Under the pieces are notes generated by a model that saw only the letters and a program-made list of their open reading frames with translations, was not told the DNA's origin and did not search any database. From positions 1-64,000 of the forward strand of contig JANXQL010000156.1 of NCBI GenBank assembly GCA_025356815.1: a stretch of DNA of 64,000 nt. The letters run 5' to 3'. Position numbers and translations under genes: made by a program. Within the stretch, counting starts at the first letter, position 1; the number at the start of each line of letters is the position of its first letter. This document shows positions 51,840 to 62,416 of this stretch, piece after piece. The stretch comes from Pseudomonadota bacterium. GTDB taxonomy: Bacteria > Pseudomonadota > Gammaproteobacteria > Steroidobacterales > Steroidobacteraceae.

Positions 51840-51912
51840 GCTGTGCCGTGTGCTATAAAACCCGCCACACTGTAGCAGCCCCGGCCCTCTGCCGGGGTAG
51901 GGAAAGAGGCCT

Positions 51913-52653
51913 TTGCAGATCGAATCCGCGGAACTGAGCCTGATCGGGCACCGCGAAGACAATCAGGACCGCGTCTGCGTCGTGGTCGGCGAGCATGCCG
52001 CGCTGGTGATCGCGGTCGACGGCATGGGGGGGCATTCGGACGGGGCGAAGGCTGCCGTCACGGCCGTGGCGTCGCTGACCGCGAGTTTCTGGGCGCAACC
52101 GCATCCGCTGATCGACCCGATCGGATTCCTGCACCTGGCGCTTGGCCGGGCGCACGAAGAGGTCGTTGCCCTGGGAGCGAGCCTGCCGCTCGAGCAGCGG
52201 CCGCGCGCAACCTGCGCGATCTGCCTGGTGCAGCAGGGCGCTGCGTACTGGGCACACGTCGGCGACAGCCGCGTCTACCAGGTTCGCGGTGGCAACGTCA
52301 TCGCCCGCACCCGTGACCACAGCCATGTCGAGCAGCTGTTGCGCGACGGCTTGATCACCGAGGCGGAAATGAAGGGCCACCCGCTGCGTAACTACGTCGA
52401 GTGCTGCCTCGGTGGCGACCCGATGCTGACCGAAATGACGATCGGCAGGCGCCAGCCCCTGCAGAAGGGTGACACCTTGCTGACTTGCAGCGACGGCCTC
52501 TGGGCCAACCTCGAGGATGCCGACGTCGGTCGGCCGTGGCGTTCGACGGCGAGCCTGCGCGAGATCCTGAGCGAGCTATGCTCGCAGGCGGTACTGGCCT
52601 CGGCGCCGTACAGCGATAACACGTCCGCCGCGGTCCTCCGCTGGCTGGCCTGA
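51913..52653 (+). CDS. PP2C-family protein serine/threonine phosphatase
   Basis: [58 protein letters not shown] start. Confidence 0.92.
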   Translation: MQIESAELSLIGHREDNQDRVCVVVGEHAALVIAVDGMGGHSDGAKAAVTAVASLTASFWAQPHPLIDPIGFLHLALGRAHEEVVALGASLPLEQRPRATCAICLVQQGAAYWAHVGDSRVYQVRGGNVIARTRDHSHVEQLLRDGLITEAEMKGHPLRNYVECCLGGDPMLTEMTIGRRQPLQKGDTLLTCSDGLWANLEDADVGRPWRSTASLREILSELCSQAVLASAPYSDNTSAAVLRWLA

Positions 52654-52675
52654 CCCGACAGCGACGGAGAAGAAG

Positions 52676-53398
52676 ATGCGCCCCAGCGGCCGAGACCCCA
52701 ACCAGCTGCGTGAGATCCGGTTCACGCGCCATTTCACCCGCCATGCGGAGGGCTCCGTCCTCGTTGAGTTCGGCGACACTAAGGTGTTGTGCACCGCGAC
52801 GATCGAGAATGGCGTGCCGCACTTCCTGCGCAACAGCGGCACCGGCTGGATCACCGCCGAATACGGCATGCTGCCGCGCTCGACGCACACGCGCTCGGCG
52901 CGCGAGGCGGCCCGCGGCAAGCAGAGCGGGCGCACCCAGGAGATCCAGCGACTGATCGGCCGCAGCTTGCGGGCGATCGTCAACATGAAGGCGCTGGGCG
53001 AGCGCACCGTGACACTCGACTGCGACGTGCTGCAGGCGGACGGCGGCACGCGAACCGCGGCGATTACCGGTTCGTACGTCGCACTCGCCGATGCCGCGGC
53101 CATGCTGGTAAAGCGCGGTGACCTCGCCAAGAACCCGCTGCATGGTCAGGTCGCGGCTGTATCGGTCGGGATCGTCGGCGGCGTGCCGGTGCTCGACCTG
53201 GACTATGCCGAGGACTCGCAGGCCGAGACCGACATGAACGTCGTGATGAACGGCGGCGGCGCCTTCGTCGAGGTGCAGGGCACCGCCGAGGGCCATGCGT
53301 TTCGCCGCAACGAACTCGATGCGCTGCTAAATCTCGCCGCGGGTGGCATTTCCGACCTGATCGCGCGGCAGCTGCAGGCGCTCGACACGCCGGCATAG
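52676..53398 (+). CDS. rph: Ribonuclease PH
   Basis: [72 protein letters not shown]. Confidence 0.97.
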   Translation: MRPSGRDPNQLREIRFTRHFTRHAEGSVLVEFGDTKVLCTATIENGVPHFLRNSGTGWITAEYGMLPRSTHTRSAREAARGKQSGRTQEIQRLIGRSLRAIVNMKALGERTVTLDCDVLQADGGTRTAAITGSYVALADAAAMLVKRGDLAKNPLHGQVAAVSVGIVGGVPVLDLDYAEDSQAETDMNVVMNGGGAFVEVQGTAEGHAFRRNELDALLNLAAGGISDLIARQLQALDTPA

Positions 53399-53400
53399 CG

Positions 53401-54006
53401 ATGCGCAGTCCGCCGTGGCCGCGGCTCGTCGTCGCGACCGGCAACCCCGGCAAGCTGCGCGAGCTGCGTGAGCTGCTCGCGGGCCTTGCGCTCGAGATCC
53501 TGCCGCAGACCGAACTGGGCGTGCCTTCGCCTCCGGAAACCGAGTCGAGCTTCGTCGGCAACGCGCTGCTCAAGGCGCGCCACGCGGCCCGCCTCACCGG
53601 CGCTGTCGCGGTCGCCGACGATTCGGGGCTTGAGGTCGATGCACTCGGCGGCGCGCCGGGCGTCTGGTCGGCGCGCTACGCCGGTGAAGGAGCGAACGAC
53701 GCGGCCAACAACGCCCGCCTGCTGGAGGCGCTCGCCGACGTGCCCGCGCCGCGCCGCGCGCGCTACCGCGCGGTCGTCGTGTTGGTACGCGGTGCGCACG
53801 ACCCGGCGCCGCTGGTCGCCGAGGGCGTCTGGGAGGGGCGCATCGCGACGGTGCCGCGCGGCAGCGGCGGCTTCGGCTACGACCCGCTGTTCCTGGTCGG
53901 CGACGGCGAGCTAACCGCTGCACAACTACCTGCGGCACTCAAGAACCGCCTCTCCCACCGAGCACAGGCACTCGCCGCGCTGCTCGCGCAGCTGCGCGCG
54001 GCGTGA
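53401..54006 (+). CDS. rdgB: XTP/dITP diphosphatase (RdgB/HAM1)
   Basis: LVVATGNPGKLRELRELLAGL; ADDSGLEVDALGGAPGVWSARYAG; GFGYDPLF. Confidence 0.95.
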   Translation: MRSPPWPRLVVATGNPGKLRELRELLAGLALEILPQTELGVPSPPETESSFVGNALLKARHAARLTGAVAVADDSGLEVDALGGAPGVWSARYAGEGANDAANNARLLEALADVPAPRRARYRAVVVLVRGAHDPAPLVAEGVWEGRIATVPRGSGGFGYDPLFLVGDGELTAAQLPAALKNRLSHRAQALAALLAQLRAA

Positions 54007-55175
54007 GCACCCTCGAGACGCCACCGCTCGCACTTTACGTGCACCTGCCCTGGTGCGTGCGCAAGTGCCCGTACTGCGACTTCAATTCCCACGTCCACAG
54101 GAGCGAGGAGCTCCCCGAGGCCGAATACGTCGCGGCGCTGCTCGCCGACCTCGAGTGCGAGCTGCCGACCATTGCAGGTCGTGTCGTGGAGACCGTGTTC
54201 TTCGGCGGCGGTACGCCCAGTCTGTTCGGGGAACGGAGCATTGCGGCGTTCCTGGACGGCGTCCGCTCGCGCGTCGCGTTCGCGCCCGAGGTCGAGATCA
54301 CGCTCGAGGCCAACCCCGGTACGATCGAGCACGGCCGCTTCGCCGGCTATCGCGACGCGGGCGTGAACCGCATCTCGCTCGGCGCCCAGAGCTTCGGTGA
54401 CCGGCAGCTGCAGCTGCTGGGTCGCATCCACGCCGCCGCGGACACCGGCCGGGCGATTGGCGAGCTGGGCGACGCCCGCCTCAGAAATTTCAATCTCGAC
54501 CTGATGTACGCCCTGCCGGAGCAGGGAGTCGACGGCGCGCTTATCGACATCGAGGCAGCGCTTGCGTTCGCCCCGCCGCACCTGTCGCACTACCAGCTGA
54601 CGCTGGAGCCGGGCACCGTTTACTACACCCGCCCGCCGGTGCTGCCGGACGAGGACCTTACCGAGGCGATCCAGGAGACCTGTCACGCCCGTCTCGCGGC
54701 GGCGGGCTACGATCGCTACGAGGTGTCGGCGTGGGCACGGCCGGGCGCGCAGTGTCGCCACAACCTGAATTACTGGCGCTACGGCGACTACCTCGGGATC
54801 GGCGCCGGTGCACACGGCAAGCTCACCGACGTGCGGGCCGGCACGATCGTGCGCACCGAGAAACCCAAGCAGCCGCGCAGCTATCTTGCCGCCGTCGCCG
54901 CGAGCGGAGTTGTCGGCACGCGCACCAGCGTGCCGGTCGCGACGCGGCCGTTTGAGTTCATGCTCAACGCGCTGCGCCTGCTCGATGGCTTCACGACCGC
55001 GGAGTTCGAGGCCCGTACCGGCGCGCCGCTGGCGTCACAGCATCCCGCCCTGGAGACGGCGCTGGCCCGGGGCCTGCTGGCGCAAGCCGGGGTCCGCTGG
55101 GCGCCCACGGCGCTGGGCATGAGATTTCTCAACGACTTGCAGGGACTGTTCCTGCCGCCCGATCTGGCGCCCTGA
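54003..55175 (+). CDS. hemW: Radical SAM heme chaperone HemW
   Basis: LALYVHLPWCVRKCPYCDFNSH; FFGGGTPSLF; LEANPGTIE; GAQSFGDRQLQLLGRIH. Confidence 0.95.
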   Translation: MSTLETPPLALYVHLPWCVRKCPYCDFNSHVHRSEELPEAEYVAALLADLECELPTIAGRVVETVFFGGGTPSLFGERSIAAFLDGVRSRVAFAPEVEITLEANPGTIEHGRFAGYRDAGVNRISLGAQSFGDRQLQLLGRIHAAADTGRAIGELGDARLRNFNLDLMYALPEQGVDGALIDIEAALAFAPPHLSHYQLTLEPGTVYYTRPPVLPDEDLTEAIQETCHARLAAAGYDRYEVSAWARPGAQCRHNLNYWRYGDYLGIGAGAHGKLTDVRAGTIVRTEKPKQPRSYLAAVAASGVVGTRTSVPVATRPFEFMLNALRLLDGFTTAEFEARTGAPLASQHPALETALARGLLAQAGVRWAPTALGMRFLNDLQGLFLPPDLAP

Positions 55176-55453
55176 GCCGATCGACGGATGTCGCGGACGG
55201 GGCGTCCGGCAACGGCCATCCTGGGCTTGACAACGCGCGGATTATGTCGTTTTCGGGGGCGGACGCCGCCGAACTTGTACACACGCGCGCGGGGGCGGTG
55301 CCAAATAGGTGGACTAACGCGCGATACCTGACCCACCACCTCAAATGAGTGGGTCTAAAGCCATGAATATAAAGAATTAATGTGGGTGATTACTTTTTAA
55401 CCAAAATGACATCTAGGCTATTTCCGCGCAATTCCAATCACTGCGGCGGCACT

Positions 55454-55488
55454 TCATCCACATAGTTATCCACAGGAATTGTGGATAA
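55454..55488. other. Cluster of DnaA-box-like 9-mers
   Basis: TCATCCACA (55454-55462), TTATCCACA (55466-55474), TGTGGATAA (55480-55488, inverted) in AT-rich intergenic DNA. Confidence 0.6.
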
Positions 55489-55691
55489 ATTGGGAGGTCT
55501 TCCAAATGAGTTCGTTACGACTCTAACTTGAGACTTCTGGATGTCTGTTGGCGCTAACTGACGGTGTGCAGGACAGTTTTTGACGTCCCGCAGTGGGATC
55601 CGACAGGCCCGGCCAGGACCACGCCTTGCGCCTGCTGATCTTCGACCCTATACTGCGCGGCCATTTCGTCGACCCACAGTGTGAGCGCCCC

Positions 55692-55913
55692 ATGAAGGCC
55701 GCAATTCATCCCGACTACAAAGCCATGACCGTGACTTGCAGCTGCGGGAACACGTTCGAGACTGGTTCCACGCTGGGTCACGACCTTCAGGTCGAAGTGT
55801 GCTCGGCCTGCCACCCGTTCTACACGGGCAAGCAGAAGATGGTCGACACGGGCGGCCGCGTCGACCGTTTCCGCAAGAAGTACGCGGCCTCCGCCGCCGC
55901 GCCGCGCCAGTAA
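55692..55913 (+). CDS. rpmE: 50S ribosomal protein L31 (Zn-binding type)
   Basis: [64 protein letters not shown]. Confidence 0.96.
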   Translation: MKAAIHPDYKAMTVTCSCGNTFETGSTLGHDLQVEVCSACHPFYTGKQKMVDTGGRVDRFRKKYAASAAAPRQ

Positions 55914-55926
55914 GCGGCCGCCTCGT

Positions 55927-55976
55927 GTCCCGCTTCGGCGGGACAACTGCCAAACGCCCGGCTACGCCGGGCGTTT
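55927..55976 (+). terminator. Tandem hairpins downstream of rpmE
   Basis: GTCCCGC-TTCG-GCGGGAC (55927-55944) and AAACGCCCGGC-TAC-GCCGGGCGTTT (55952-55976). Confidence 0.75.
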
Positions 55977-56083
55977 GCATTTCCGGGCCCCGATTTTCCG
56001 TCCCGCTGACGCCGGCGTGCGCCCTGCTGCCTTGATTATTGCGCTGCAGCGTGACAGTCTGCCCGCACCGATGGGGCGCTCCG

Positions 56084-57379
56084 ATGACGACAAGAAAGTT
56101 CACGCTGACTGAAGTTTCGACCGGCAAGACCAGCTCGCTGGATGCCCTGTCTCCTAGCGTCGGATCTGATGTCCTGAACATCGCACCGCTGGCGAAGGAC
56201 CACGGGGTCTACACCTTCGACCCGGGCTTCATGGCGACCGCCGCATGCGAGTCGAAGATCACCTACATCGATGGCGACCAGGGTGTGCTGCTGTACCGCG
56301 GCTACCCGGTCGAGCAGCTCGCGGCCAAGAGTTCGTTCCTCGAAGTCTCCTACCTGCTGATCTACGGCGAACTGCCGGCGCCGGCCCAGCTCGACGAGTT
56401 CCGGCGCAACATCACGCGCCACACGATGCTCAACGAGTCGCTGCTGCGCTTCTACAATGGCTTTCACTACGACGCGCACCCGATGGCGCAGGTATCGGCT
56501 GTGGTCGCCTCGATGGCCGGTTTCTACCACGAGTCGCTGGACATCCACAATCCGCGCCACCGCGAGATCTTCGCGCACCGCATCATCGCGAAGATGCCGA
56601 CGATCTCGGCCGCTGCCTACAAGCACATGCTCGGGCAGCCGTTCGTCTACCCGCAGAATGACCTCGACTACTGCGCGAACCTGCTGAACATGTTCTTCGC
56701 CGTGCCCTGCGAGCACTACCAGGTCGACCCGGTCGCGGCGAAGGCGCTGGATCTGCTGCTGATCCTGCACGCCGATCACGAGCAGAACGCGAGCACCTCG
56801 ACCGTGCGCCTCGCCGGCAGTACCGGCACCAATCCCTACGCCGCCATGGCATCGGGCATCGCGGCGCTGTGGGGCCCCTCGCACGGCGGCGCGAACGAGG
56901 CCGTGCTGCAGATGCTGGAGGAGATCGGCACCGCCGATGCGATCCCGAAGTTCCTCGCCAAGGTGAAGGACAAGAACGAGACGACCAAGCTGATGGGCTT
57001 CGGTCACCGTGTCTACAAGAACTTCGACCCACGCGCCAAGATCATTCGAGAGACCTGCCACCAGGTGCTTGCGAACCTCGGCCGTGTCGACAACCCGCTG
57101 TTCGAGCTCGCGCTCAAGCTCGAGCACATTGCGCTGAACGACGAGTACTTCGTCTCGCGCAAGCTCTACCCGAACGTCGACTTCTACTCTGGCATCATCT
57201 ACAGCGCGCTCGGCATCCCGCGCTCGATGTTCACGGTCATGTTCGCGATCGCTCGGACCGCCGGCTGGGTCGCGCACTGGCAGGAGATGATCTCAGATCC
57301 CGCGATGAAGATCGGTCGACCGCGCCAGCTCTACACCGGCCCGACCGCGCGCGACTACGTCGACATCGAGGCCCGCTGA
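56084..57379 (+). CDS. gltA: Citrate synthase
   Basis: [73 protein letters not shown]. Confidence 0.96.
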   Translation: MTTRKFTLTEVSTGKTSSLDALSPSVGSDVLNIAPLAKDHGVYTFDPGFMATAACESKITYIDGDQGVLLYRGYPVEQLAAKSSFLEVSYLLIYGELPAPAQLDEFRRNITRHTMLNESLLRFYNGFHYDAHPMAQVSAVVASMAGFYHESLDIHNPRHREIFAHRIIAKMPTISAAAYKHMLGQPFVYPQNDLDYCANLLNMFFAVPCEHYQVDPVAAKALDLLLILHADHEQNASTSTVRLAGSTGTNPYAAMASGIAALWGPSHGGANEAVLQMLEEIGTADAIPKFLAKVKDKNETTKLMGFGHRVYKNFDPRAKIIRETCHQVLANLGRVDNPLFELALKLEHIALNDEYFVSRKLYPNVDFYSGIIYSALGIPRSMFTVMFAIARTAGWVAHWQEMISDPAMKIGRPRQLYTGPTARDYVDIEAR

Positions 57380-57435
57380 AAGGCGGGCAGCGCCGGCGCC
57401 GGTAGGCGCCCGCCGCCGACCACAGGTCTGCGCCC

Positions 57436-58317
57436 GTGCGTACCGGCAACATCAGGGCGATCGCCATCATGCTGATCGCGGTTGGCTTCTTCTCAGCGAT
57501 GGACGCAGGTCTCAAGCACCTGTCGACCGGCTATCCCGCGATGCAGATCGCGGCACTGCGATCGGCCGCTTCCATCCCGTTCTTGCTCGCCTCGATCGCC
57601 TGGGCGCGCGCCTGGGGACGGCTGCGCATTGCCAATCCCTGGCTGTACGTCGGCCGCGCGGCGATCGGCGTGCTGATGCTGGTGAGCTTCATCTACTCGG
57701 TGTCGGTGCAGGCGCTGACCGACTCCTACGCGATCTTCATGAGCGCGCCACTGATGGTCGCGATCGTTTCGCGACTCGTGCTCGGCGAGCGGATCCCGGT
57801 GCGTCGCTGGATCGCGATCGTCGTCGGCCTGCTCGGCGTCGTCATCGCATTGAAGCCCAGCGCGGCGCACATGATCTCGCTCGGCGGGCTCGCCGCGTTC
57901 GTCAGTGCCGTCTGCTACGCGGTGGGCGTGCTTGCGATCCGCATGATGAGCCGCACCGATTCCGAACACGCGCTGGTGCTGTGGTACATGGTGATCGTCT
58001 GTATCGCAAGTCTAGCGCTCGCGGCCCCGGACTGGCAGCCCGTGGCCAGCTCGCAGTGGCCGTGGGTCGCGTTCATAGGCCTGACCGGCGCGGTCGGCCA
58101 GTACCTGCTGACGATCGCGTTCCGGCTGGCCCCCGCCTCCAAGGTCGCGCCGTTCGAGTACACCGCGCTGTTGTGGGGGCTGTTGCTCGACTTCTTCGTG
58201 TTCTCGATCAGCCCGCTGCCGCGGGTATTGATCGGCGGCACGATCGTCATCGTCGGTGGCCTGTTTCTCATTTGGGACGAGCACCGTGCCCAGCCGGTGG
58301 TCAGCCCGGCCGGCTGA
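57436..58317 (+). CDS. DMT (EamA) family transporter
   Basis: Ten-TM-like ORF, two EamA repeats (ISLGGLAAFVSAVCYAVGVLAIRMMSRTDSEHALVLWYM; GGTIVIVGGLFLIWDE). Confidence 0.88.
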   Translation: MRTGNIRAIAIMLIAVGFFSAMDAGLKHLSTGYPAMQIAALRSAASIPFLLASIAWARAWGRLRIANPWLYVGRAAIGVLMLVSFIYSVSVQALTDSYAIFMSAPLMVAIVSRLVLGERIPVRRWIAIVVGLLGVVIALKPSAAHMISLGGLAAFVSAVCYAVGVLAIRMMSRTDSEHALVLWYMVIVCIASLALAAPDWQPVASSQWPWVAFIGLTGAVGQYLLTIAFRLAPASKVAPFEYTALLWGLLLDFFVFSISPLPRVLIGGTIVIVGGLFLIWDEHRAQPVVSPAG

Positions 58318-58398
58318 CGGGTACCCGCCTCGCGCCCGGCGCGCTACGATTACAGATGGCGGCGCTTCATGGTCCGCCTGACGCTCAAGGAGAACGCG

Positions 58399-59184
58399 AT
58401 GCAGCCAACCGAGGCCGCGGCCACGACTGACACGACGCTGGTCCGGCGGGAGCGCGACGGCGCCATCGCGCGCCTCACGCTCAACCAGCCCGCCAAATAC
58501 AACCCGCTGTCAGCCGCGACGATCGAGGCGCTGATCGAGGCGCTCGAGGCGCTGGCAAACGACGCCGAGGTGCGGGTGATCGTGCTCGCGGCCGAGGGCA
58601 AGGCGTTCTCCGCCGGCCACGACCTCGGCGAGATGGGCGGGGACTGCCAGCTCGACGGATTCCGTACGCTGTTTGCACGCTGTAGCGAACTGATGATGGC
58701 GGTGCAGCGTCAGCCGCAGCCGGTGATTGCACGGGTGCAGGGTGTCGCGACCGCAGCCGGCTGCCAGCTGGTGGCAATGTGCGACCTCGCGATCGCCAGC
58801 GACAACGCGCGCTTCGCGGTGTCCGGGATCAACCTCGGACTCTTCTGCGCAACGCCGTCGGTGCCGCTGTCGCGCAACATGCACCGCAAGCAGGCGATGG
58901 AGATGCTGCTGACCGGGGAGTTCATCGACGCGGCGACCGCGCGTGAGCGCGGCCTCGTCAACCGGGTCGTGCCGCTCGCAGAGCTCGACGCCGAGGTGGG
59001 GCGGCTGTGCGCATCGATCGAGTCGAAGTCGCCGGCCGCAGTCGCATCTGGCAAGCAGCTGTACTACCGGCAGCTCGAAATGGGCGTCGAGGACGCCTAT
59101 GCGCTTGCCGCCGAGGCGATGGCCTGCAACGCGATCCAGCCCGACGCCCGTCACGGCATCGCGAAATTCACCAAGCGCGGCTGA
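58399..59184 (+). CDS. Enoyl-CoA hydratase/isomerase family protein
   Basis: IARLTLNQPAKYNPLSAATIEALIEAL; VIVLAAEGKAFSAGHDLGEM; PVIARVQGVATAAGCQLVAMCDLAIAS. Confidence 0.93.
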   Translation: MQPTEAAATTDTTLVRRERDGAIARLTLNQPAKYNPLSAATIEALIEALEALANDAEVRVIVLAAEGKAFSAGHDLGEMGGDCQLDGFRTLFARCSELMMAVQRQPQPVIARVQGVATAAGCQLVAMCDLAIASDNARFAVSGINLGLFCATPSVPLSRNMHRKQAMEMLLTGEFIDAATARERGLVNRVVPLAELDAEVGRLCASIESKSPAAVASGKQLYYRQLEMGVEDAYALAAEAMACNAIQPDARHGIAKFTKRG

Positions 59185-59803
59185 CCGGTGCCGGGTCGGC
59201 GCCGACCAGTCCGCGCACTTCCTGCAGCGCCGCACGGCGCATCGGCTTGCCGTCGCTCGGCGACAGCGGTGACTGGCGGATGCCGTCCTTGGGGAACACC
59301 GTCGCCTCGATCGCGAGGTCGTAGACGCTGAACTGCACCACCGGCAGCGCCAGCACGCGCTCGGCGTTCATGCGCACCCGGTGTTCGGCGATGCGGTACT
59401 GGATTCGGTCCTCGAGCAGCGTCAGGCTCACCGCCTCCGGCGAATCGGAGAACACGTGCAGGCTGATCTCCTGGTGCGGCGTAGCGGTGCCGGCCAGCAC
59501 CGGGCCTACCAGCCGCGGCTCGAACGCCGCGAGCATTTCCATCGCATCGAGCGCCACGCGCCGCTGTGCGGCCAGCGTTTCGGCGTGTGTGTCGGCCGCG
59601 AAAAGTCGCTGGTACTCGGCCAGCGCGGCGTCGATCTCGGCGTTCTTGGGCAGGACCGCGTGCTCGGACGCGCCGAGCCGTTCGGCGGCCTTGCGCTTGG
59701 CGAAGCCGTAGTCGTCTACGCCGTGCTCGAACATCAGCCGCGCCGCCTCCTGGGCGAGCGCGCGGCGCAGGTCGTCACCGCGAATGCTGCGCAGCCGGGT
59801 CAT
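59168..59803 (-). CDS. Hypothetical protein (211 aa)
   Basis: Long ORF on coding strand of operon context, MTRLRSIRGDDLRRALAQEAARLMFEHGVDDYGFAKRKAAERLG...; convergent overlap with enoyl-CoA hydratase. Confidence 0.7.
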   Translation of the reverse strand: MTRLRSIRGDDLRRALAQEAARLMFEHGVDDYGFAKRKAAERLGASEHAVLPKNAEIDAALAEYQRLFAADTHAETLAAQRRVALDAMEMLAAFEPRLVGPVLAGTATPHQEISLHVFSDSPEAVSLTLLEDRIQYRIAEHRVRMNAERVLALPVVQFSVYDLAIEATVFPKDGIRQSPLSPSDGKPMRRAALQEVRGLVGADPAPVSRAW

Positions 59804-59878
59804 GTCACACGCTCCAGCGGCCGAGGCGAAATGACTCTAGCACAGCATTCCGTTGCCGCGACCGGCGTCTGCAGGCCT

Positions 59879-62416
59879 TCAGAAGATGGGCTCCTCCGGG
59901 CCGCCGCCGGGCTTGCCGGCCGCGACTCCCGAGCCGTCGCCCGCGACCGCGCCACTCCCCGGCAGCTTGCCGGCGAGGAACAGCTCGAACACGCCGTCTG
60001 GATCATTGCCGCGCGCGATCTCGCCGGTGGCGGGCGCAATGCGCGCGCTGACGATGCCTTCCGGCTGCGGCAGCCGGTGTTCGGGCCGACCCGCGAGGGC
60101 CTCGCCCATGAAGTAGATCCACATCGGCAGTGCCGTGTGGCCGCCTTCCTCGCCGGCACCGAGGGAGCGCTCCTGGTCGAAGCCGACCCACGCAGTGGCG
60201 ACGATGTCGGCGTTGAATCCCGAAAACCAGGTGTCACGGTGTTCATTGGTCGTGCCGGTCTTGCCGGCGATGTCGTCACGCTTGAGCGCGAGTGCGCGGC
60301 GTGCCGTGCCGCGCCGGATCACATCGCGCATCATGTCGGTCATCAGGTAGGCGTTCGCGGCCGATATCACGCGCGGCGCGGGCTTGGACGGCGGCCGCGG
60401 CCCGTTGCCGGCGAGGGTGACGGCGGCTGGCATGGCGATCGGCCCGGTCATAGTTGCGTTGGCGTCGGTGTCGGCGGGCGCCGGCGTCGGTGGTGCCGCC
60501 GGATCCGGCGACAGCGGCGGTTCGATCGCGACGCTGCACTCGAGGCACGCCACGGCCGGGTTCGCGGCCATCAGCACCCGCCCGTCGCCGTCCTCGACCC
60601 GCTCGATCAGATAGGGCGTGACGCGAAAGCCGCTGTTGGCGAATACCGCGTAGCCACTCGCCATCTGCAGCGGCGTCAGCTGCGCGGTGCCCAGTGCCAT
60701 CGTCAGGTTGTGCGGCAGCTCCGCGGGCACGAAGCCGAAGCGGCTGGCATAGTCGATCGCGTAGTCGACGCCCAGCGCGCGCAGCAGCCGTAGCGAGACG
60801 AGGTTGCGCGAGGCCGCGAGCGCGATGCGCAGGCGCGTGGGCCCATAGAAGTGGCGGGCGTCGTTTTCCGGGCGCCACAGGCTCTCCAGTCCCGAGCCCT
60901 CCATCACGATCGGCGCGTCGAGGATCATCGTCGCGGGCGTGTAGCCGCGCTCCAGCGCCGCCGAGTAGATGAACGGCTTGAAGCTCGAGCCCGGCTGGCG
61001 CCGCGCCTGCACCACCCGGTTGAACTTGCTGGCATAGAAGTCGAAGCCGCCGACCAGCGAGGAGATCGCGCCGTCCTGCGGGTCGAGCGAGACGAACGCG
61101 CCCTGCACCTGCGGGATCTGTGCGAGCAGCGCCATGCCGCCGGGCGCGGGCAGCAGGTAGACGACATCGCCGGCGTTGACGACGTCGGCGGCCTGCTTGC
61201 CGACGCCGCCCCTGCGCGCCCAGGCAAGGCCGGTCTCCCAGGGCAGCGTGAAACTGCGGCCGTCCTTGCCCAGCGCGGTGGCCGTCTTGCCGATCGTCGT
61301 GACGATGATCGCCGGCACCAGCCCGCCGACGACGGGGAAGTTGTCGAGCATCTGCACCGCCTCGCGCGAGTCGCGCGGCAGCCGCGCGGCGTGCCCGGGC
61401 GCGCCGCGCCAGCCGTGACGGCGGTCGTACTCGAGCAGCGCCGCGCGCAGCGACCAGTCGGCGGACCGCTGCAGGCGGCTGTCGACGGTGGTGACGACTT
61501 TGTAGCCGGCGCTGTACAGGTTCTCGCCGTACGTCGGGAGGAGCTGTTCGCGCACCATCTCGGCGACATAGGGCGCGTCCACCTCGACCTGCGGGCCGTG
61601 CTCGGTGGTCTCGATTGGCGCCCGATTGGCGGTGTCGAAGTCCGCCCGGCGGATGTAACCCTTGTCGAGCATGCGCCTGAGCACGTAGCTGCGGCGCGCG
61701 CGCGCGCGGTCCGGGTTCGAGATCGGGTTCAGCGTCGAGGGGGCCTTGGGCAGCGCGGCGATCGTCGCGATCTCGGCGAGCGAGAGCTCGCGCAACTGCT
61801 TGCCGTAGTAAACCTCTGCCGCCGCGCCCACGCCATAGGCGCGCTGGCCGAGGAAGATCTTGTTCAGGTACAGCGTCAGGATCTCGCGCTTGGTGAACTC
61901 GTGCTCGATCCGCAGGGCCAGGAAGATCTCGCGCAGCTTGCGACGCAGCTGCTTCTCGGGGCCGAGGAACATGTTGCGGGCGAGCTGCATGGTGATCGTA
62001 CTGCCGCCCTGGCGCGCCTCGTGAGTCGCGGCCGTGACCAGCACCGCGCGCAACAGGCCCGGCGTGTCGATGCCGCCGTGCGAGAAGAAGCGGTCGTCCT
62101 CGGCGGCGATAAAGGCATCGACCACCGGCTGCGGGATGTCCTCGAAGCGCACCGGAATCCGCCGCTGCTCGCCAATCTGCGCCAGCAGCCGGCCGTCGCG
62201 GGAATAGACCCGCAGCGGGACCTGCAGGCGGATGTCGCGCAGCTGGGCGACCTCCGGCAGGCCGGGCGCCAGGTAATAGTAGATCGCCAGCCCCGCGAGG
62301 CCGATGGCCCCGGCCACGCCCACGACGAGTGTGAGTAGCAGGGAGAGCATCCGGATGTGAACCGGCTTCACAGGAATCGGCGCCAAGTATTTGCCTCGTG
62401 TGGATCGATTCTGCAT
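59879..62416 (-). CDS. mrcA: Penicillin-binding protein 1A (transglycosylase/transpeptidase)
   Basis: AAEDDRFFSHGGIDTPGLLRA; QGGSTITMQLARNMFL; LNKIFLGQRAYGVGAAAEVYYGK; RQPGSSFKPFIYSAALERGYTPATMI; GKTGTTNEHRDTWFSGF. Confidence 0.95.
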   Translation of the reverse strand: MQNRSTRGKYLAPIPVKPVHIRMLSLLLTLVVGVAGAIGLAGLAIYYYLAPGLPEVAQLRDIRLQVPLRVYSRDGRLLAQIGEQRRIPVRFEDIPQPVVDAFIAAEDDRFFSHGGIDTPGLLRAVLVTAATHEARQGGSTITMQLARNMFLGPEKQLRRKLREIFLALRIEHEFTKREILTLYLNKIFLGQRAYGVGAAAEVYYGKQLRELSLAEIATIAALPKAPSTLNPISNPDRARARRSYVLRRMLDKGYIRRADFDTANRAPIETTEHGPQVEVDAPYVAEMVREQLLPTYGENLYSAGYKVVTTVDSRLQRSADWSLRAALLEYDRRHGWRGAPGHAARLPRDSREAVQMLDNFPVVGGLVPAIIVTTIGKTATALGKDGRSFTLPWETGLAWARRGGVGKQAADVVNAGDVVYLLPAPGGMALLAQIPQVQGAFVSLDPQDGAISSLVGGFDFYASKFNRVVQARRQPGSSFKPFIYSAALERGYTPATMILDAPIVMEGSGLESLWRPENDARHFYGPTRLRIALAASRNLVSLRLLRALGVDYAIDYASRFGFVPAELPHNLTMALGTAQLTPLQMASGYAVFANSGFRVTPYLIERVEDGDGRVLMAANPAVACLECSVAIEPPLSPDPAAPPTPAPADTDANATMTGPIAMPAAVTLAGNGPRPPSKPAPRVISAANAYLMTDMMRDVIRRGTARRALALKRDDIAGKTGTTNEHRDTWFSGFNADIVATAWVGFDQERSLGAGEEGGHTALPMWIYFMGEALAGRPEHRLPQPEGIVSARIAPATGEIARGNDPDGVFELFLAGKLPGSGAVAGDGSGVAAGKPGGGPEEPIF

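Noticed and set aside
57371-57388. GCCCGC-TGAAAG-GCGGGC hairpin overlapping the gltA stop codon
   Set aside because: Short, no U-tract, common by chance in this GC content; not listed as a terminator
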